From positions 992,001-1,056,000 of the forward strand of contig NW_027480530.1 of assembly GCF_051401765.1 (NCBI RefSeq): a stretch of DNA of 64,000 nt, written 5' to 3'. The number at the start of each line of letters is the position of its first letter. Within the stretch, counting starts at the first letter, position 1. The notes beneath the pieces are model-generated. The model worked only from the letters and a program-made list of their open reading frames with translations, had not been told where the DNA came from and did no database searches. A program made the translations under genes and the position numbers. Of this stretch, positions 38,601 to 53,600 are shown one piece after another. Origin of the DNA: Calliopsis andreniformis. Taxonomy: Eukaryota > Arthropoda > Insecta > Hymenoptera > Andrenidae.

Positions 38601-41600
38601 GACACTGATACTGCTGCTGATCCTGACAAAGCTCCTGACACTGCTACTGACACTGCTCGTGACGTTGCTCCAGACACTGACACTGCTCCTGACACAGCTC
38701 GTGACGGTGACACTGCTCCTGCCACTGTTCCTGACACGGCTGCTCACACTGACACTGCTCCTGACACTGGCACTGGTCCTGACACTGCTCCTGACACGGA
38801 CACTGCTCCTGACACTGGCACTGGTCCTGACAATGCTCCTGACACTGACACTGCTCCTGACACTGCTCCTGAAACTGACACTGCTCCTCAAACTGCTCAT
38901 GACACTGACGCTGCTCCTGACACAGACACTGCTGTTGATACTGGCAATGCTCCTGACACTGCTCCTGACACAGACACTGCTCCGAACAATGCTCCTGACA
39001 CTGACACTACTCTTGTCACTGACACTGGTCCTGACACTGCTTCTGACACTGGCACTGGTCCTGACACTGCCCCTGACTCTGACACTGCTCCTGTCACTGA
39101 CACTGGTCCTGACACTGCTTCTGACACTGTCACTGGTCCTGACACTGCCCCTGACACTGCCCCTGACACTGACACTGCTCCTGATACTGACACTGACACT
39201 GCTGCTGACACAGCTACTGACACTGACACTGCTCCTGTCACTGCTCCTGACACAGACACTGCTACTGATACTGACAATGCTCCTGACGCTGCTCCTGGCA
39301 CAGACATGGCTCCGAACGATGCTCCTGACACTGACACTGCTCCTGTCACTGACACTGGTCCTGACACTGCTTCTGACACTGGCACTGGTCCTGACACTGC
39401 TCCTGACCCTGACACTCCTCCTGATGCTGACAATGCTCCTGATACTGCTCCTGACACGGACACTGCTCCGGACAATGTTCCTGACACTGACACTGCTCCT
39501 GTCACTGACACTGGTGCTGACACTGCTTCTGACACTGGCACTGGTCCCGACACTGCTCCTGGCACTTACCGTGCTCATGAAACAGCTCCTGACACTGCTC
39601 CTGACACTGACACTGACACGGATCCTGACACTGACACTGCTCCTCACACTGCTCCTGACACTGGCACTGTACCTGGCGCTGCTCCTGACACTGACACTGC
39701 TCCTGACACTGTAACTGCTGCTGATCCTGACAAAGCTCCTGACACTGCTACTGACACTGCTCGTGACGTTGCTCCAGACACTGACACTGCTCCTGACACA
39801 GCTCGTGACGGTGAGACTGCTCCTGCCACTGTTCCTAACACGGTTGCTCACACTGACACTGCTCCTGACACTGGCACTGGTCCTGACACTGCTCCTGACA
39901 CTGACACTGCTGCTGACACTGCTCCTGACACTGCTCGTGGCAGAGACACTGCTCCTGACAATGCTCCTGACACTGACACTGCCGCTCACACAGCTCCTGA
40001 CACTGACACTGCTCCTGACACTGCTCCTGACACAGACACTTCTGCTGATACTGACAATGCTCCTGTCACTGCTTCTGCCACTGCTCCTGATACTGACACA
40101 CTCACGGCTACTGACACTGCTCCTGACACTGACACTGCTCCTGACACTGCTCCAGACACTCCGCCTGACACTGACACTGCTCCTGACACAGCTCCTGACA
40201 CTGGCACTGCTCCTGACACTGACACTACACCTCAAACTGCTCCTGACACTCCTCCTGACACTGACACTGCTCCTGACGCTACTCCAGACACTGCAACTGA
40301 CACAGGCACTGTTTCTGGTACTGACACTGACACTGCTCCTGAAACTGACACTGCTCCTGACACTGCTCCTGACACTGACACTGCACCTCACACTGCTCCT
40401 GGCACTGCCACTGGTCCTGACACTGCTCCTGAAACTGACACTGGTCCTCACACTGCTCCTGACACTGACACTGCTCCTCACGCTGGTCCTGACTGTGATA
40501 CTGCCCCTGAGACTGCTCCAGACACTGACACTGCTCCTGACACAGCTACTGTCACTGACACTGCTCCTGACACTGCTCCTGACACAACTCCTGACACTGT
40601 CACTGCTCCTGAACCTGACACTGCTCCTGACACTGCTCCAGACACTGACACTGACACTGCTCCTGAAACCACTTCTGACACAGCTCCTGACGATGACACT
40701 GCTCCTGACACTGCTTCTGACACTGACACTGCTCCTGACACAGCTCCTGACACAGCTCCTGACACAGCTCCTGACACTGACACTGACACTGCTCCTGACA
40801 CTGACACTGACACTACACCTCAAACTGCTCCTGACACTCCTCCTGACACTGACACTGCTCCTGGCACTGCCACTGCTCCTGACGCTACTCCAGACGTTGA
40901 CACTGCTCCTGACACTGCTCCAGACACTCCTCCTGACACTGACACTGCTCCTGACACAGCTCCTGGCACTGACACTGCTCCTGACACTGACACTACACCT
41001 CAAACTGCTCCTGACACTCCTCCTGACACTGACACTGCTCCTGGCACTGCTCCTGACACTGACGCTGCTCCTGATGCTGACACTGACACAGCTCCTGGCA
41101 CTGCTCCTGACGCTGCTCCTGACACTGCTCCTGACACAGGCGCTGCACCTGGTACTGTCACTGACACTGCTCCTGACACAGGCACTGCTCCTCACGCTGG
41201 TCCTGACAATGATACTGCCCCTGAGACTGCTCCTGACACTGACGCTGCTCATGGCACTGCTCCTGGCACTGCTCCTGACACTGACACTGCTACTGATACT
41301 GACACTGACACTGCTCCTGACACCGACACTGCTCCTGTCACTGCTCCTGACGCTGACACTGCTCCTGACACTGCTCCTGACACTGACACTGCTCCTGGCG
41401 CAGCTCCTGCCACTGACACTGCTCCTGACACTGCTCCTGACACTGCTCCTGACACTGACACTGCTCATGGCACAGCTCCTGTCACTGCTCCTGGCACTGA
41501 CACTGCTCCTGACACTGACACTGCTCCTGTGTCTGACACTTGTCCTGACACTGCTCCTGACACTGCTCGCGACATTGCTCCAGACACTGACACTGCTCCT

Positions 41601-44600
41601 GACACAGCTCGTCACACTGCTGCTGACACTGACACTGCTTGTGGAACTGCTCCTGAAACTGACACTGCTCCTCACACAGCTCCTGACACTGGCACTGCTC
41701 TTGGCACTGCTCCTGACACTGACACTGCTCCTGACACTGATACTGCTGCTGATCCTGACAAAGCTCCTGACACTGCTCCTGACACTGACACTGCTCATGG
41801 CACAGCTCCTGTCACTGCTCCTGGCACTGACACTGCTCCTGACACTGACACTGCTCCTGTGTCTGACACTTGTCCTGACACTGCTCCTGACACTGCTCGC
41901 GACATTGCTCCAGACACTGACACTGCTCCTGACACAGCTCGTCACACTGGTGCTGACACTGACACTGCTTGTGGAACTGCTCCTGAAACTGACACTGCTC
42001 CTCACACAGCTCCTGACACTGGCACTGCTCTTGGCACTGCTCCTGACACTGACACTGCTCCTGACACTGATACTGCTGCTGATCCTGACAAAGCTCCTGA
42101 CACTGCTACTGACACTTCTCGTGACGTTGCTCCAGACACTGACACTGCTCCTGACACAGCTCGTGACGGTGACACTGCTCCTGCCACTGATCCTGACACG
42201 GCTGCTCACACTGACACTGCTCCTGACACTGGCACTGGTCCTGACACTGCTCCTGACACGGACACTGCTCCTGACACTGGCACTGGTCCTGACAATGCTC
42301 CTGACACTGACACTGCTCCTGACACTGCTCCTGAAACTGACACTGCTCCTCAAACTGCTCATGACACTGACGCTGCTCCTGACACAGACAATGCTCCTGC
42401 CACTGCTCCTGACACAGACACTGCTCCGAACAATGCTCCTGACAGTGACACTACTCTTGTCACTGACACTGGTCCTGACACTGCTTCTGACACTGGCACT
42501 GGTCCTGACACTGCCCCTGACACTGACACTGCTCCTGTCACTGACACTGGTCCTGACACTGCTTCTGACACTGTCACTGGTCCTGACACTGCCCCTGACA
42601 CTGCGCCTGACACTGACACTGCTCCTGATACTGACACTGACACTGCTGCTGACACAGCTACTGACACTGATACTGCTCCTGTCACTGCTCCTGACACAGA
42701 CACTGCTACTGATACTGACAATGCTCCTGACACTGCTCCTGGCACAGACATGGCTCCGAACGATGCTCCTGACACTGACACTGCTCCTGTCACTGACACT
42801 GGTCCTGACACTGCTTCTGACACTGGCACTGGTCCTGACACTGCTCCTGACCCTGACACTCCTCCTGATGCTGACAATGCTCCTGATACTGCTCCTGACA
42901 CGGACACTGCTCCGGACAATGCTCCTGACACTGACACTGCTCCTGTCACTGACACTGGTGCTGACACTGCTTCTGACACTGGCACTGGTCCCGACACTGC
43001 TCCTGGCACTTACCGTGCTCCTGAAACAGCTCCTGACACTGCTCCTGACACTGACACTGCTCCTGGCACTGCTCCTGACACTGGCGCTGCTCCTGATGCT
43101 GGCACTGACACTGCTCCTGGCACTGCTCCTGACGCTGCTCCTGACAATGCAACTGACACTGGCACGGCTCCTCACACTGCTTCTGACACTGCTCCTGACA
43201 CTGACACTGCACCTGATACTGCTCCTGGCATTGACACTGGACCTGACACTGCTCCTGAACCAGACACTGATCCTCACACAGCTCCTGACACTGACACTGC
43301 CGCTCACACAGCTCCAGACACTGACACTGCTCCTGACACTGCTCCTGTCACAGACACTTCTGCTGATACTGACAATGCTCCTGTCACTGCTTCTGCCACT
43401 GCTCCTGATACTGACACACTCACGGCTACTGACACTGCTCCTGACACTGACACTGCTCCTGACACTGCTCCAGATACTCCGCCTGACACTGACACTGCTC
43501 CTGACACAGCTCCTGACACTGGCACTGCTCCTGACACTGACACTACACCTCAAACTGCTCCTGACACTCCTCCTGACACTGACACTGCTCCTGACGCTAC
43601 TCCAGACACTGCTACTGACACAGGCACTGTTTCTGGTACTGACACTGACACTGCTCCTGACACTGACACTGCTCCTGACACTGCTCCTGGCACTGACACT
43701 GCACCTCACACTGCTCCTGGCACTGCCACTGGTCCTGACACTGCTCCTGAAACTGACACTGGTCCTCACACTGCTCCTGACACTGACACTGCTCCTCACG
43801 CTGGTCCTGACTGTGATACTGCCCCTGAGACTGCTCCAGACACTGCTCCTGACACTGACACTGCTCCTGACACTGCTCCTGACACTGCTCCTGACACTGG
43901 CACTGCTCCTGACACTGCTCCTGACACTGACACTGCTACTGACACTGCTCCTGACACTGACACTGCTGCTGATCCTGACGCTGATACTGCTCCTGTGTCT
44001 GACACTTGTCCTGACACTGCTCCTGACACTGCTCGCGACATTGCTCCAGACACTGACACTGCACCTGACACAGCTCGTCACACTGCTGCTGACACTAACA
44101 CTGCTTGTGGAACTGCTCCTGAAACTGACACTGCTCCTCACACAGCTCCTGACACTGGCACTGCTCTTGGCACTGCTCCTGACACTGACACTGCTCCTGA
44201 CACTGATACTGCTGCTGATCCTGACAAAGCTCCTGACACTGCTACTGACACTGCTCGTGACGTTGCTCCAGACTCTGACACTGCTCCTGACGCAGCTCGT
44301 GACGGTGACACTGCTCCTGCCACTGTTCCTGACACGGCTGCTCACACTGACACTGCTCCTGACACTGGCACTGGTCCTGACACTGCTCCTGGCATTGACA
44401 CTGGTCCTGACGCTGCTCCTGAAACAGACACTGATCCTCACACAGCTCCTGACACTGACACTGCTACTCACGCTGCTCCTGACACTCACACTGCTGCTGA
44501 TCCTGACAATGCTCTTGACACTGCTCGAGACACTGACACTGATACTGCACCTGACACAACTCCTGAAATAGCTCCTGTATCTGACACAGCTCCTGACACT

Positions 44601-47600
44601 GCTCCTGACACTGACACTGCTGCTGATCGTGAGAATTCTCCTGACACTGCTCCTGACACTGACACTGACACGGATCCTGACACTGACACTGCTCCTCACT
44701 CTGCTCCTGACACTGGCACTGCTCCTGCCGCTGCTCCTGACACTGACATTGCTCCTGACACTGATACTGCTGCTGATCCTGACAAAGCTCCTGACACTGC
44801 TACTGACACTGCTCGTGACGTTGCTCCAGACACTGACACTGCTCCTGACACAGCTCGTGACGGTGAGACTGCTCCTGCCACTGTTCCTGACACGGCTGCT
44901 CACACTGACACTGCTCCTGACACTGGCACTGGTCCTGACACTGCTCCTGACACTGACACTGCCGCTGACACTGCTCCTGACACTGCTCGTGGCACAGACA
45001 CTGCTCCTGACACTGCTCGTGGCACAGACACTGCTCCTGACAGTGCTCCTGACACTGACACTGCCCCTCACACAGCTCCTGACACTGACACTGCTCCTGA
45101 CACTGCTCCTGACACAGACACTTCTGCTGATACTGACAATGCTCCTGTCACTGCTTCTGTCACTGCTCCTGATACTGACACACTCACGGCTACTGACACT
45201 GCTCCTGACACTGACACTGCTCCTGACACTGCTCCAGACACTCCGCCTGACACTGACACTGCTCCTGACTCAGCTCCTGACACTGACACTGCTCCTGACA
45301 CTGACACTACACCTCAAACTGCTCCTGACACTCCTCCTGACACTGACACTGCTCCTGACGCTACTCCAGACACTGCAACTGACACAGGCACTGTTTCTGG
45401 TGCTGACACTGACACTGCTCCTGACACTGCTCCAGACACTCCGCCTGACACTGACGCTGCTCCTGACACAGACATTGCTGCTGACACTGACAATGCTCCT
45501 GACTCTGCTCCTGACACAGACACTGCTCCGGATAATGCTCCTGACACTGACACTGCTCTTGTCACTGACACTGGTCCTGACACTGCTTCTGACACTGTCA
45601 CTGGTCCTGACACTGCCCCTGACACTGACACTGCTCCTGATACTGACACTGACACTGCTGCTGACACAGCTACTGACACTGACACATCTCCTGTCACTGC
45701 TACTGACACAGACACTGCTACTGATACTGACAATGCTCCTGACGCTGCTCCTGGCACAGACATGGCTCCGAACGATGCTCCTGACACTGACACTGCTCCT
45801 GTCACTGACACTGGTCCTGACACTGCTTCTGACACTGGCACTGGTCCTGACACTGCTCCTGACCCTGACACTCCTCCTGATGCTGACAATGCTCCTGATA
45901 CTGCTCCTGACACGGACACTGCTCCGGACAATGCTCCTGACACTGACACTGCGCCTGTCACTGACACTGGTGCTGACACTGCTTCTGACATTGGCACTGG
46001 TCCCGACACTGCTCCTGACACTTACCGTGCTCCTGAAACAGCTCCTGACACTGCTCCTGACACTGACACTGCTCCTGGCACTGCTCCTGACACTGACGCT
46101 GCTCCTGATGCTGGCACTGACACTGCTCCTGGCACTGCTCCTGACGCTGCTCCTGACACTGCTCCTGACACAGGCACTGCTCCTGGTACTGACACTGACA
46201 CTGCTCCTGACACAGGCACTGTTTCTGGTACTGACACTGACACTGCTACTGACACTGCCACTGCTCCTGACGCTGCTTCAGAGAGTGCAACTGACACTGG
46301 CACGGCTCCTCACACTGCTACTGACACTGCTCCTGACACTGACACTGCACCTGACACTGCTCCTGGCATTGACACTGGTCCTGACGCTGCTCCTGAAACA
46401 GACACTGATCCTCACACAGCTCCTGACACTGACACTGCTACTCACGCTGCTCCTGACACTCACACTGCTGCTGATCCTGACAATGCTCTTGACACTGCTC
46501 GAGACACTGACACTGATACTGCACCTGACACAACTCCTGAAATAGCTCCTGTATCTGACACAGCTCCTGACACTGCTCCTGACACTGACACTGCAGCTGA
46601 TGCTGAGAATTCTCCTGACACTGCTCCTGACACTGACGATGACACGGATCCTGACACTGACACTGCTCCTCACACTGCTCCTGACACTGGCACTGCTCCT
46701 GGCGCTGCTCCTGACACTGACACTGCTCCTGACACTGATACTGCTGCTGATCCTGACAAAGCTCCTGACACTGCTACTGACACTGCTCGTGACGTTGCTC
46801 CAGACACTGACACTGCTCCTGACACAGCTCGTGACGGTGAGACTGCTCCTGCCACTGTTCCTGACACGGCTGCTCACACTGACACTGCTCCTGACACTGG
46901 CACTGGTCCTGACACTGCTCCTGGCACTGACACTGCCGCTGACACTGCTCCTAACACTGCTCGTGGCACAGCCACTGCTCCTGACAATGCTCCTGACACT
47001 GACACTGCCCCTCACACATCTCCTGACACTGACACTGCTCCTGACACTGCTCCTGACACAGACACTTCTGCTGATACTGACAATGATCCTGTCACTGCTT
47101 CTGTCACTGCTCCTGATACTGACACACTCACGGCTACTGACACTGCTCCTGACACTGACACTGCTCCTGACACTGCTCCAGACACTCCGCCTGACACTGA
47201 CACTGCTCCTGACTCAGCTCCTGACACTGACACTGCTCCTGACACTGACACTACACCTCAAACTGCTCCTGACACTCCTCCTGACACTGACACTGCTCCT
47301 GACGCTACTCCAGACACTGCAACTGACACAGGCACTGTTTCTGGTGCTGACACTGACACTGCTACTGACACTGCCACTGCTCCTGACGCTACTCCAGACG
47401 CTGACACTGCTCCTGACACTGCTCCAGACACTCCTCCTGACACTGACACTGCTCCTGACACAGCTCCTGGCACTGACACTGCTCCTGACACTGACACTAC
47501 ACCTCAAACTGCTCCTGACACTCCTCCTGACACTGACACTGCTCCTGGCACTGCTCCTGACACTGACGCTGCTCCTGATGCTGACACTGACACAGCTCCT

Positions 47601-50600
47601 GGCACTGCTCCTGACGCTGCTCCTGACACTGCTCCTGACACAGGCGCTGCACCTGGTACTGACACTGACACTGCTCCTGACACAGGCACTGCTCCTCACG
47701 CTGGTTCTGACAATGATACTGCCCCTGAGACTGCTCCTGACGCTGACGCTGCTCATGGCACTGCTCCTGGCACTGCTCCTGACACTGACACTGCTATTGA
47801 TACTGACACTGACACTGCTCCTGACACCGACACTGCTCCTGTCACTGCCCCTGACGCTGACACTGCTCCTGACACTGCTCCTGACACTGACACTGCTCCT
47901 GGCGCAGCTCCTGCCACTGACACTGCTCCTGACACTGCTCCTGACACTGACACTGCTCATGGCACAGCTCCTGTCACTGCTCCTGGCACTGACACTGCTC
48001 CTGACACTGACACTGCTCCTGTGTCTGACACTTGTCCTGACACTGCTCCTGACACTGCCCGCGACATTGCTCCAGACACTGACACTGCTCCTGAGACAGC
48101 TCGTCACACTGCTGCTGACACTGACACTGCTGCTGATCCTGAGAATTCTCCTGACACTGCTCCTGACACTGACACTGACACGGATCCTGACACTGACACT
48201 GCTCCTCACACTGCTCCTGACACTGGCAATGCTCCTGGCGCTGCTCCTGACACTGACACCGCTCCTGACACTGATAATGCTGCTGATCCTGACAAAGCTC
48301 CTGACACTGCTACTGACACTGCTCGTGACGTTGCTCCAGACACTGACACTGCTCCTGACACAGCTCGTGACGGTGAGACTGCTCCTGCCACTGTTCCTGA
48401 CACGGCTGCTCACACTGACACTGCTCCTGACACTGGCACTGGTCCTGACACTGCTCCTGGCACTGACACTGCCGCTGACACTGCTCCTAACACTGCTCGT
48501 GGCACAGACACTGCTCCTGACAATGCTCCTGACACTGACACTGCCCCTCACACAGCTCCTGACACTGACACTGCTCCTGACACTGCTCCTGACACAGACA
48601 CTTCTGCTGATACTGACAATGATCCTGTCACTGCTTCTGTCACTGCTCCTGATACTGACACACTCACGGCTACTGACACTGCTCCTGACACTGACACTGC
48701 TCCTGACACTGCTCCAGACACTCCGCCTGACACTGACACTGCTCCTGACTCAGCTCCTGACACTGATACTGCTCCTGACACTGACACTACACCTCAAACT
48801 GCTCCTGACACTCCTCCTGACACTGACACTGCTCCTGACGCTACTCCAGACACTGCAACTGACACAGGCACTGTTTCTGGTGCTGACACTGACACAGCTA
48901 CTGACACTGCCACTGCTCCTGACGCTACTCCAGACGCTGACACTGCTCCTGACACTGCTCCAGACACTCCTCCTGACACTGACACTGCTCCTGACACAGC
49001 TCCTGGCACTGACACTGCTCCTGACACTGACACTACACCTCAAACTGCTCCTGACACTCCTCCTGACACTGACACTGCTCCTGGCACTGCTCCTGACACT
49101 GACGCTGCTCCTGATGCTGACACTGACACAGCTCCTGGCACTGCTCCTGACGCTGCTCCTGACACTGCTCCTGACACAGGCGCTGCACCTGGTACTAACA
49201 CTGACACTGCTCCTGACACAGGCACTGCTCCTCACGCTGGTTCTGACAATGATACTGCCCCTGAGACTGCTCCTGACACTGACGCTGCTCATGGCACTGC
49301 TCCTGGCACTGCTCCTGACACTGACACTGCTATTGATACTGACACTGACACTGCTCCTGACACCGACACTGCTCCTGTCACTGCCCCTGACGCTGACACT
49401 GCTCCTGACACTGCTCCTGACACTGACACTGCTCCTGGCGCAGCTCCTGCCACTGACACTGCTCCTGACACTGCTCCTGACACTGACACTGCTCATGGCA
49501 CAGCTCCTGTCACTGCTCCTGGCACTGACACTGCTCCTGACACTGACACTGCTCCTGTGTCTAACACTTGTCCTGACACTGCTCCTGACACTGCCCGCGA
49601 CATTGCTCCCGACACTGACACTGCTCCTGAGACAGCTCGTCACACTGCTGCTGACACTGACACTGCTTGTGGAACTGCTCCTGAAACTGACACTGCTCCT
49701 CACACAGCTCCTGACACTGGCACTGCTCTTGGCACTGCTCCTGACACTGACACTGCTCCTGACACTGATACTGCTGCTGATCCTGACAAAGCTCCTGACA
49801 CTGCTACTGACACTGCTCGTGACGTTGCTCCAGACACTGACACTGCTCCTGACACAGCTCGTGACGGTGACACTGCTCCTGCCACTGTTCCTGACACGGC
49901 TGCTCACACTGACACTGCTCCTGACACTGGCACTGGTCCTGACACTGCTCCTGACACGGACACTGCTCCTGACACTGGCACTGGTCCTGACAATGCTCCT
50001 GACACTGACACTGCTCCTGACACTGCTCCTGAAACTGACACTGCTCCTCAAACTGCTCATGACACTGACGCTGCTCCTGACACAGACACTGCTGTTGATA
50101 CTGACAATGCTCCTGACACTGCTCCTGACACAGACACTGCTCCGAACAATGCTCCTGACACTGACACTACTCTTGTCACTGACACTGGTCCTGACACTGC
50201 TTCTGACACTGGCACTGGTCCTGACACTGCCCCTGACTCTGACACTGCTCCTGTCACTGACACTGGTCCTGACACTGCTTCTGACACTGTCACTGGTCCT
50301 GACACTGCCCCTGACACTGCCCCTGACACTGACACTGCTCCTGATACTGACACTGACACTGCTGCTGACACAGCTACTGACACTGACACTGCTCCTGTCA
50401 CTGCTCCTGACACAGACACTGCTACTGATACTGACAATGCTCCTGACGCTGCTCCTGGCACAGACATGGCTCCGAACGATGCTCCTGACACTGACACTGC
50501 TCCTGTCACTGACACTGGTCCTGACACTGCTTCTGACACTGGCACTGGTCCTGACACTGCTCCTGACCCTGACACTCCTCCTGATGCTGACAATGCTCCT

Positions 50601-53600
50601 GATACTGCTCCTGACACGGACACTGCTCCGGACAATGCTCCTGACACTGACACTGCTCCTGTCACTGACACTGGTGCTGACACTGCTTCTGACACTGGCA
50701 CTGGTCCCGACACTGCTCCTGGCACTTACCGTGCTCATGAAACAGCTCCTGACACTGCTCCTGACACTGACACTGACACGGATCCTGACACTGACACTGC
50801 TCCTCACACTGCTCCTGACACTGGCACTGTACCTGGCGCTGCTCCTGACACTGACACTGCTCCTGACACTGTAACTGCTGCTGATCCTGACAAAGCTCCT
50901 GACACTGCTACTGACACTGCTCGTGACGTTGCTCCAGACACTGACACTGCTCCTGACACAGCTCGTGACGGTGAGACTGCTCCTGCCACTGTTCCTAACA
51001 CGGCTGCTCACACTGACACTGCTCCTGACACTGGCACTGGTCCTGACACTGCTCCTGACACTGACACTGCTGCTGACACTGCTCCTGACACTGCTCGTGG
51101 CAGAGACACTGCTCCTGACAATGCTCCTGACACTGACACTGCCGCTCACACAGCTCCTGACACTGACACTGCTCCTGACACTGCTCCTGACACAGACACT
51201 TCTGCTGATACTGACAATGCTCCTGTCACTGCTTCTGCCACTGCTCCTGATACTGACACACTCACGGCTACTGACACTGCTCCTGACACTGACACTGCTC
51301 CTGACACTGCTCCAGACACTCCGCCTGACACTGACACTGCTCCTGACACAGCTCCTGACACTGGCACTGCTCCTGACACTGACACTACACCTCAAACTGC
51401 TCCTGACACTCCTCCTGACACTGACACTGCTCCTGACGCTACTCCAGACACTGCAACTGACACAGGCACTGTTTCTGGTACTGACACTGACACTGCTCCT
51501 GAAACTGACACTGCTCCTGACACTGCTCCTGACACTGACACTGCACCTCACACTGCTCCTGGCACTGCCACTGGTCCTGACACTGCTCCTGAAACTGACA
51601 CTGGTCCTCACACTGCTCCTGACACTGACACTGCTCCTCACGCTGGTCCTGCCTGTGATACTGCCCCTGAGACTGCTCCAGACACTGACACTGCTCCTGA
51701 CACAGCTACTGTCACTGACACTGCTCCTGACACTGCTCCTGACACAACTCCTGACACTGTCACTGCTCCTGAACCTGACACTGCTCCTGACACTGCTCCA
51801 GACACTGACACTGACACTGCTCCTGAAACCACTTCTGACACAGCTCCTGACGATGACACTGCTCCTGACACTGCTTCTGACACTGACACTGCTCCTGACA
51901 CAGCTCCTGACACAGCTCCTGACACAGCTCCTGACACTGACACTGACACTGCTCCTGACACTGACACTGACACTACACCTCAAACTGCTCCTGACACTCC
52001 TCCTGACACTGACACTGCTCCTGGCACTGCCACTGCTCCTGACGCTACTCCAGACGTTGACACTGCTCCTGACACTGCTCCAGACACTCCTCCTGACACT
52101 GACACTGCTCCTGACACAGCTCCTGGCACTGACACTGCTCCTGACACTGACACTACACCTCAAACTGCTCCTGACACTCCTCCTGACACTGACACTGCTC
52201 CTGACACTGCTCCTGAAACTGACACTGCTCCTCAAACTGCTCATGACACTGACGCTGCTCCTGACACAGACAATGCTCCTGACACTGCTCCTGACACAGA
52301 CACTGCTCCGAACAATGCTCCTGACACTGACACTACTCTTGTCACTGACACTGGTCCTGACACTGCTTCTGACACTGGCACTGGTCCTGACACTGCCCCT
52401 GACTCTGACACTGCTCCTGTCACTGACACTGGTCCTGACACTGCTTCTGACACTGTCACTGGTCCTGACACTGCCCCTGACACTGCCCCTGACACTGACA
52501 CTGCTCCTGATACTGACACTGACACTGCTGCTGACACAGCTACTGACACTGATACTGCTCCTGTCACTGCTCCTGACACAGACACTGCTACTGATACTGA
52601 CAATGCTCCTGACACTGCTCCTGGCACAGACATGGCTCCGAACGATGCTCCTGACACTGACGCTGCTCCTGTCACTGACACTGGTCCTGACACTGCTTCT
52701 GACACTGGCACTGGTCCTGACACTGCTCCTGACCCTGACACTCCTCCTGATGCTGACAATGCTCCTGATACTGCTCCTGACACGGACACTGCTCCGGACA
52801 ATGCTCCTGACACTGACACTGCTCCTGTCACTGACACTGGTGCTGACACTGCTTCTGACATTGGCACTGGTCCCGACACTGCTCCTGACACTTACCGTGC
52901 TCCTGAAACAGCTCCTGACACTGCTCCTGACACTGACACTGCTCCTGGCACAGCTCCTGACACTGGCGCTGCTCCTGATGCTGGCACTGACACTGCTCCT
53001 GGCACTGCTCCTGACGCTGCTCCTGACACTGCTCCTGACACAGGCACTGCTCCTGGTACTGACACTGACACTGCTCCTGACACAGGCACTGTTTCTGGTA
53101 CTGACACTGACACTGCTACTGACACTGCCACTGCTTCTGACGCTGCTTCAGACAATGCAACTGACACTGGCACGGCTCCTCACACTGCTCCTGACACTGC
53201 TCCTGACACTGACACTGCACCTGACACTGCTCCTGACATTGACACTGGTCCTGACGCTGCTCCTGAAACAGACACTGATCCTCACACAGCTCCTGACACT
53301 GACACTGCTACTCACGCTGCTCCTGACACTCACACTGCTGCTGATCCTGACAATGCTCTTGACACTGCTCGAGACACTGACACTGATACTGCACCTGACA
53401 CAACTCCTGAAATAGCTCCTGTATCTGACACAGCTCCTGACACTGCTCCTGACACTGACACTGCTGCTGATCCTGAGAATTCTCCTGACACTGCTCCTGA
53501 CACTGACACTGACACGGATCCTGACACTGACACTGCTCCTCACACTGCTCCTGACACTGGCACTGCTCCTGGCGCTGCTCCTGACACTGACACTGCTCCT

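Noticed and set aside
37644..45071. Long minus-strand Ser/Val/Arg ORF of 2,475 codons (and similar ones at 13062-19583, 54084-59429, 48750-52244)
   Set aside because: It is the complement of the DT phase, open only because that phase uses no TCA, CTA or TTA codons. No independent support for antisense coding.
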